This document shows positions 41,392 through 41,423 of a stretch of 41,423 bases of DNA, piece after piece. How positions within the stretch are numbered: the stretch's first letter is position 1; each line of letters starts with the position of its first letter. Both the position numbers and the translations under genes were made by a program. Below the pieces are notes generated by a model. That model was not told the DNA's origin. It ran no database searches and was given only the letters and a program-made list of their open reading frames with translations. The DNA is from Candidatus Rifleibacteriota bacterium (GTDB lineage: Bacteria > Muiribacteriota > Ozemobacteria > Ozemobacterales > Ozemobacteraceae). The stretch covers positions 1 through 41,423 of the forward strand of contig JAAYVD010000011.1 of the NCBI GenBank assembly GCA_012517355.1, written 5' to 3'.

Positions 41392-41423
41392 TTGCGAATC
41401 TGGCCCGACAGGGGCGGCATGAA
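41145..41423 (-). pseudogene. ADP-ribosylglycohydrolase fragment, truncated at both ends
   Basis: Reading leftward from the window edge the minus strand encodes MPPLSGQIRN, SNGAWIRSEIWACVAPG, LAAQYAWEDACVDHGAGEGT, AEVFTATVESAAFVESDRDR and LIEIGLSYIPQDCRVA. This matches the internal part of ADP-ribosylglycohydrolase family proteins, including the DHGAGEGT acidic/His region. It then stops abruptly at about 41145-41151, where the reverse complement of the LysM linker begins. The preceding part of the gene lies outside the window. It could be a recombination scar or an assembly chimera at a contig edge. Confidence 0.7.

Noticed and set aside
1-41423. tRNA and rRNA genes
   Set aside because: I scanned intergenic stretches for tRNA-like features (such as GGTTCGA-type T-loops with matching acceptor stems) and rRNA blocks and found none; short or divergent tRNAs could be missed by eye.

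Overview
This is a very GC-rich bacterial window carrying about 34 genes or gene fragments on both strands. No rRNA, tRNA or CRISPR array was seen. The cell plan looks Gram-negative-like: there is a probable outer-membrane beta-barrel protein, a GspE/PilB-type ATPase, several exported proteins and a periplasmic-type tungstate-binding protein. PyrD is the class 1B type paired with PyrK, and a TGS-domain nucleoside kinase is present. I do not recognise a genus; a deep-branching or poorly cultured lineage is plausible but is inference. Almost every transcription unit has a readable sigma-70-like promoter with a 17-bp spacer.

Layout. 1-1489 (+): the 3' end of an Ala/Pro-rich protein, then cobO. 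1648-7488 (-): a left-handed beta-helix acetyltransferase-like gene behind its own promoter, preceded by the compact pyrimidine operon pyrC-pyrE-pyrF-pyrD-pyrK, whose CDSs mostly overlap. 7785-8147: a decayed transposase end. 8245-15071 (+): a three-gene envelope cluster (giant exported coiled-coil protein with a Gly-Thr tract, small exported protein, beta-barrel), closed by a strong terminator. 15219-17043: an IS1634-like insertion sequence. 17443-20042 (-): a TIGR02757/DUF2400 protein downstream of a TGS-uridine-kinase-like gene. 20513-22418 (+): a four-cysteine small protein and a GspE-like ATPase. 22601-28916 (-): an operon of cyclic-nucleotide-binding protein, GH13 glycogen/pullulan hydrolase, DUF5071 protein and membrane spermidine-synthase-like protein. 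29296-30890 (+): a membrane protein plus an ankyrin protein. 30946-31758 (-): tupA. 32162-32443 (-): two tandem, previously unlisted micro-ORFs with near-perfect ribosome binding sites. 32730-34833 (+): a nucleoside phosphorylase and a glycosyltransferase. 34911-37945 (+): a sugar ABC importer in which the binding protein is fused to the first permease. 38149-41391 (+): a glycine-rich exported protein, a degenerate histone-deacetylase-fold protein and a LysM protein. The last ~280 bases are antisense ADP-ribosylglycohydrolase sequence joined abruptly to the LysM gene.

How it fits together. The pyr operon makes UMP de novo, while the TGS-kinase and the nucleoside phosphorylase could serve salvage. 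The GH13 operon and the sugar importer point to oligosaccharide or glycogen use. The most unusual elements are the tandem micro-proteins at 32.2-32.4 kb, the SBP-permease fusion behind a promoter that predicts a leaderless mRNA, the HDAC-fold protein lacking two metal ligands and the catalytic Tyr, the triplicated motif inside PyrC, and two small intergenic repeat families (2.4/29.1 kb and 8.1/39.1 kb).
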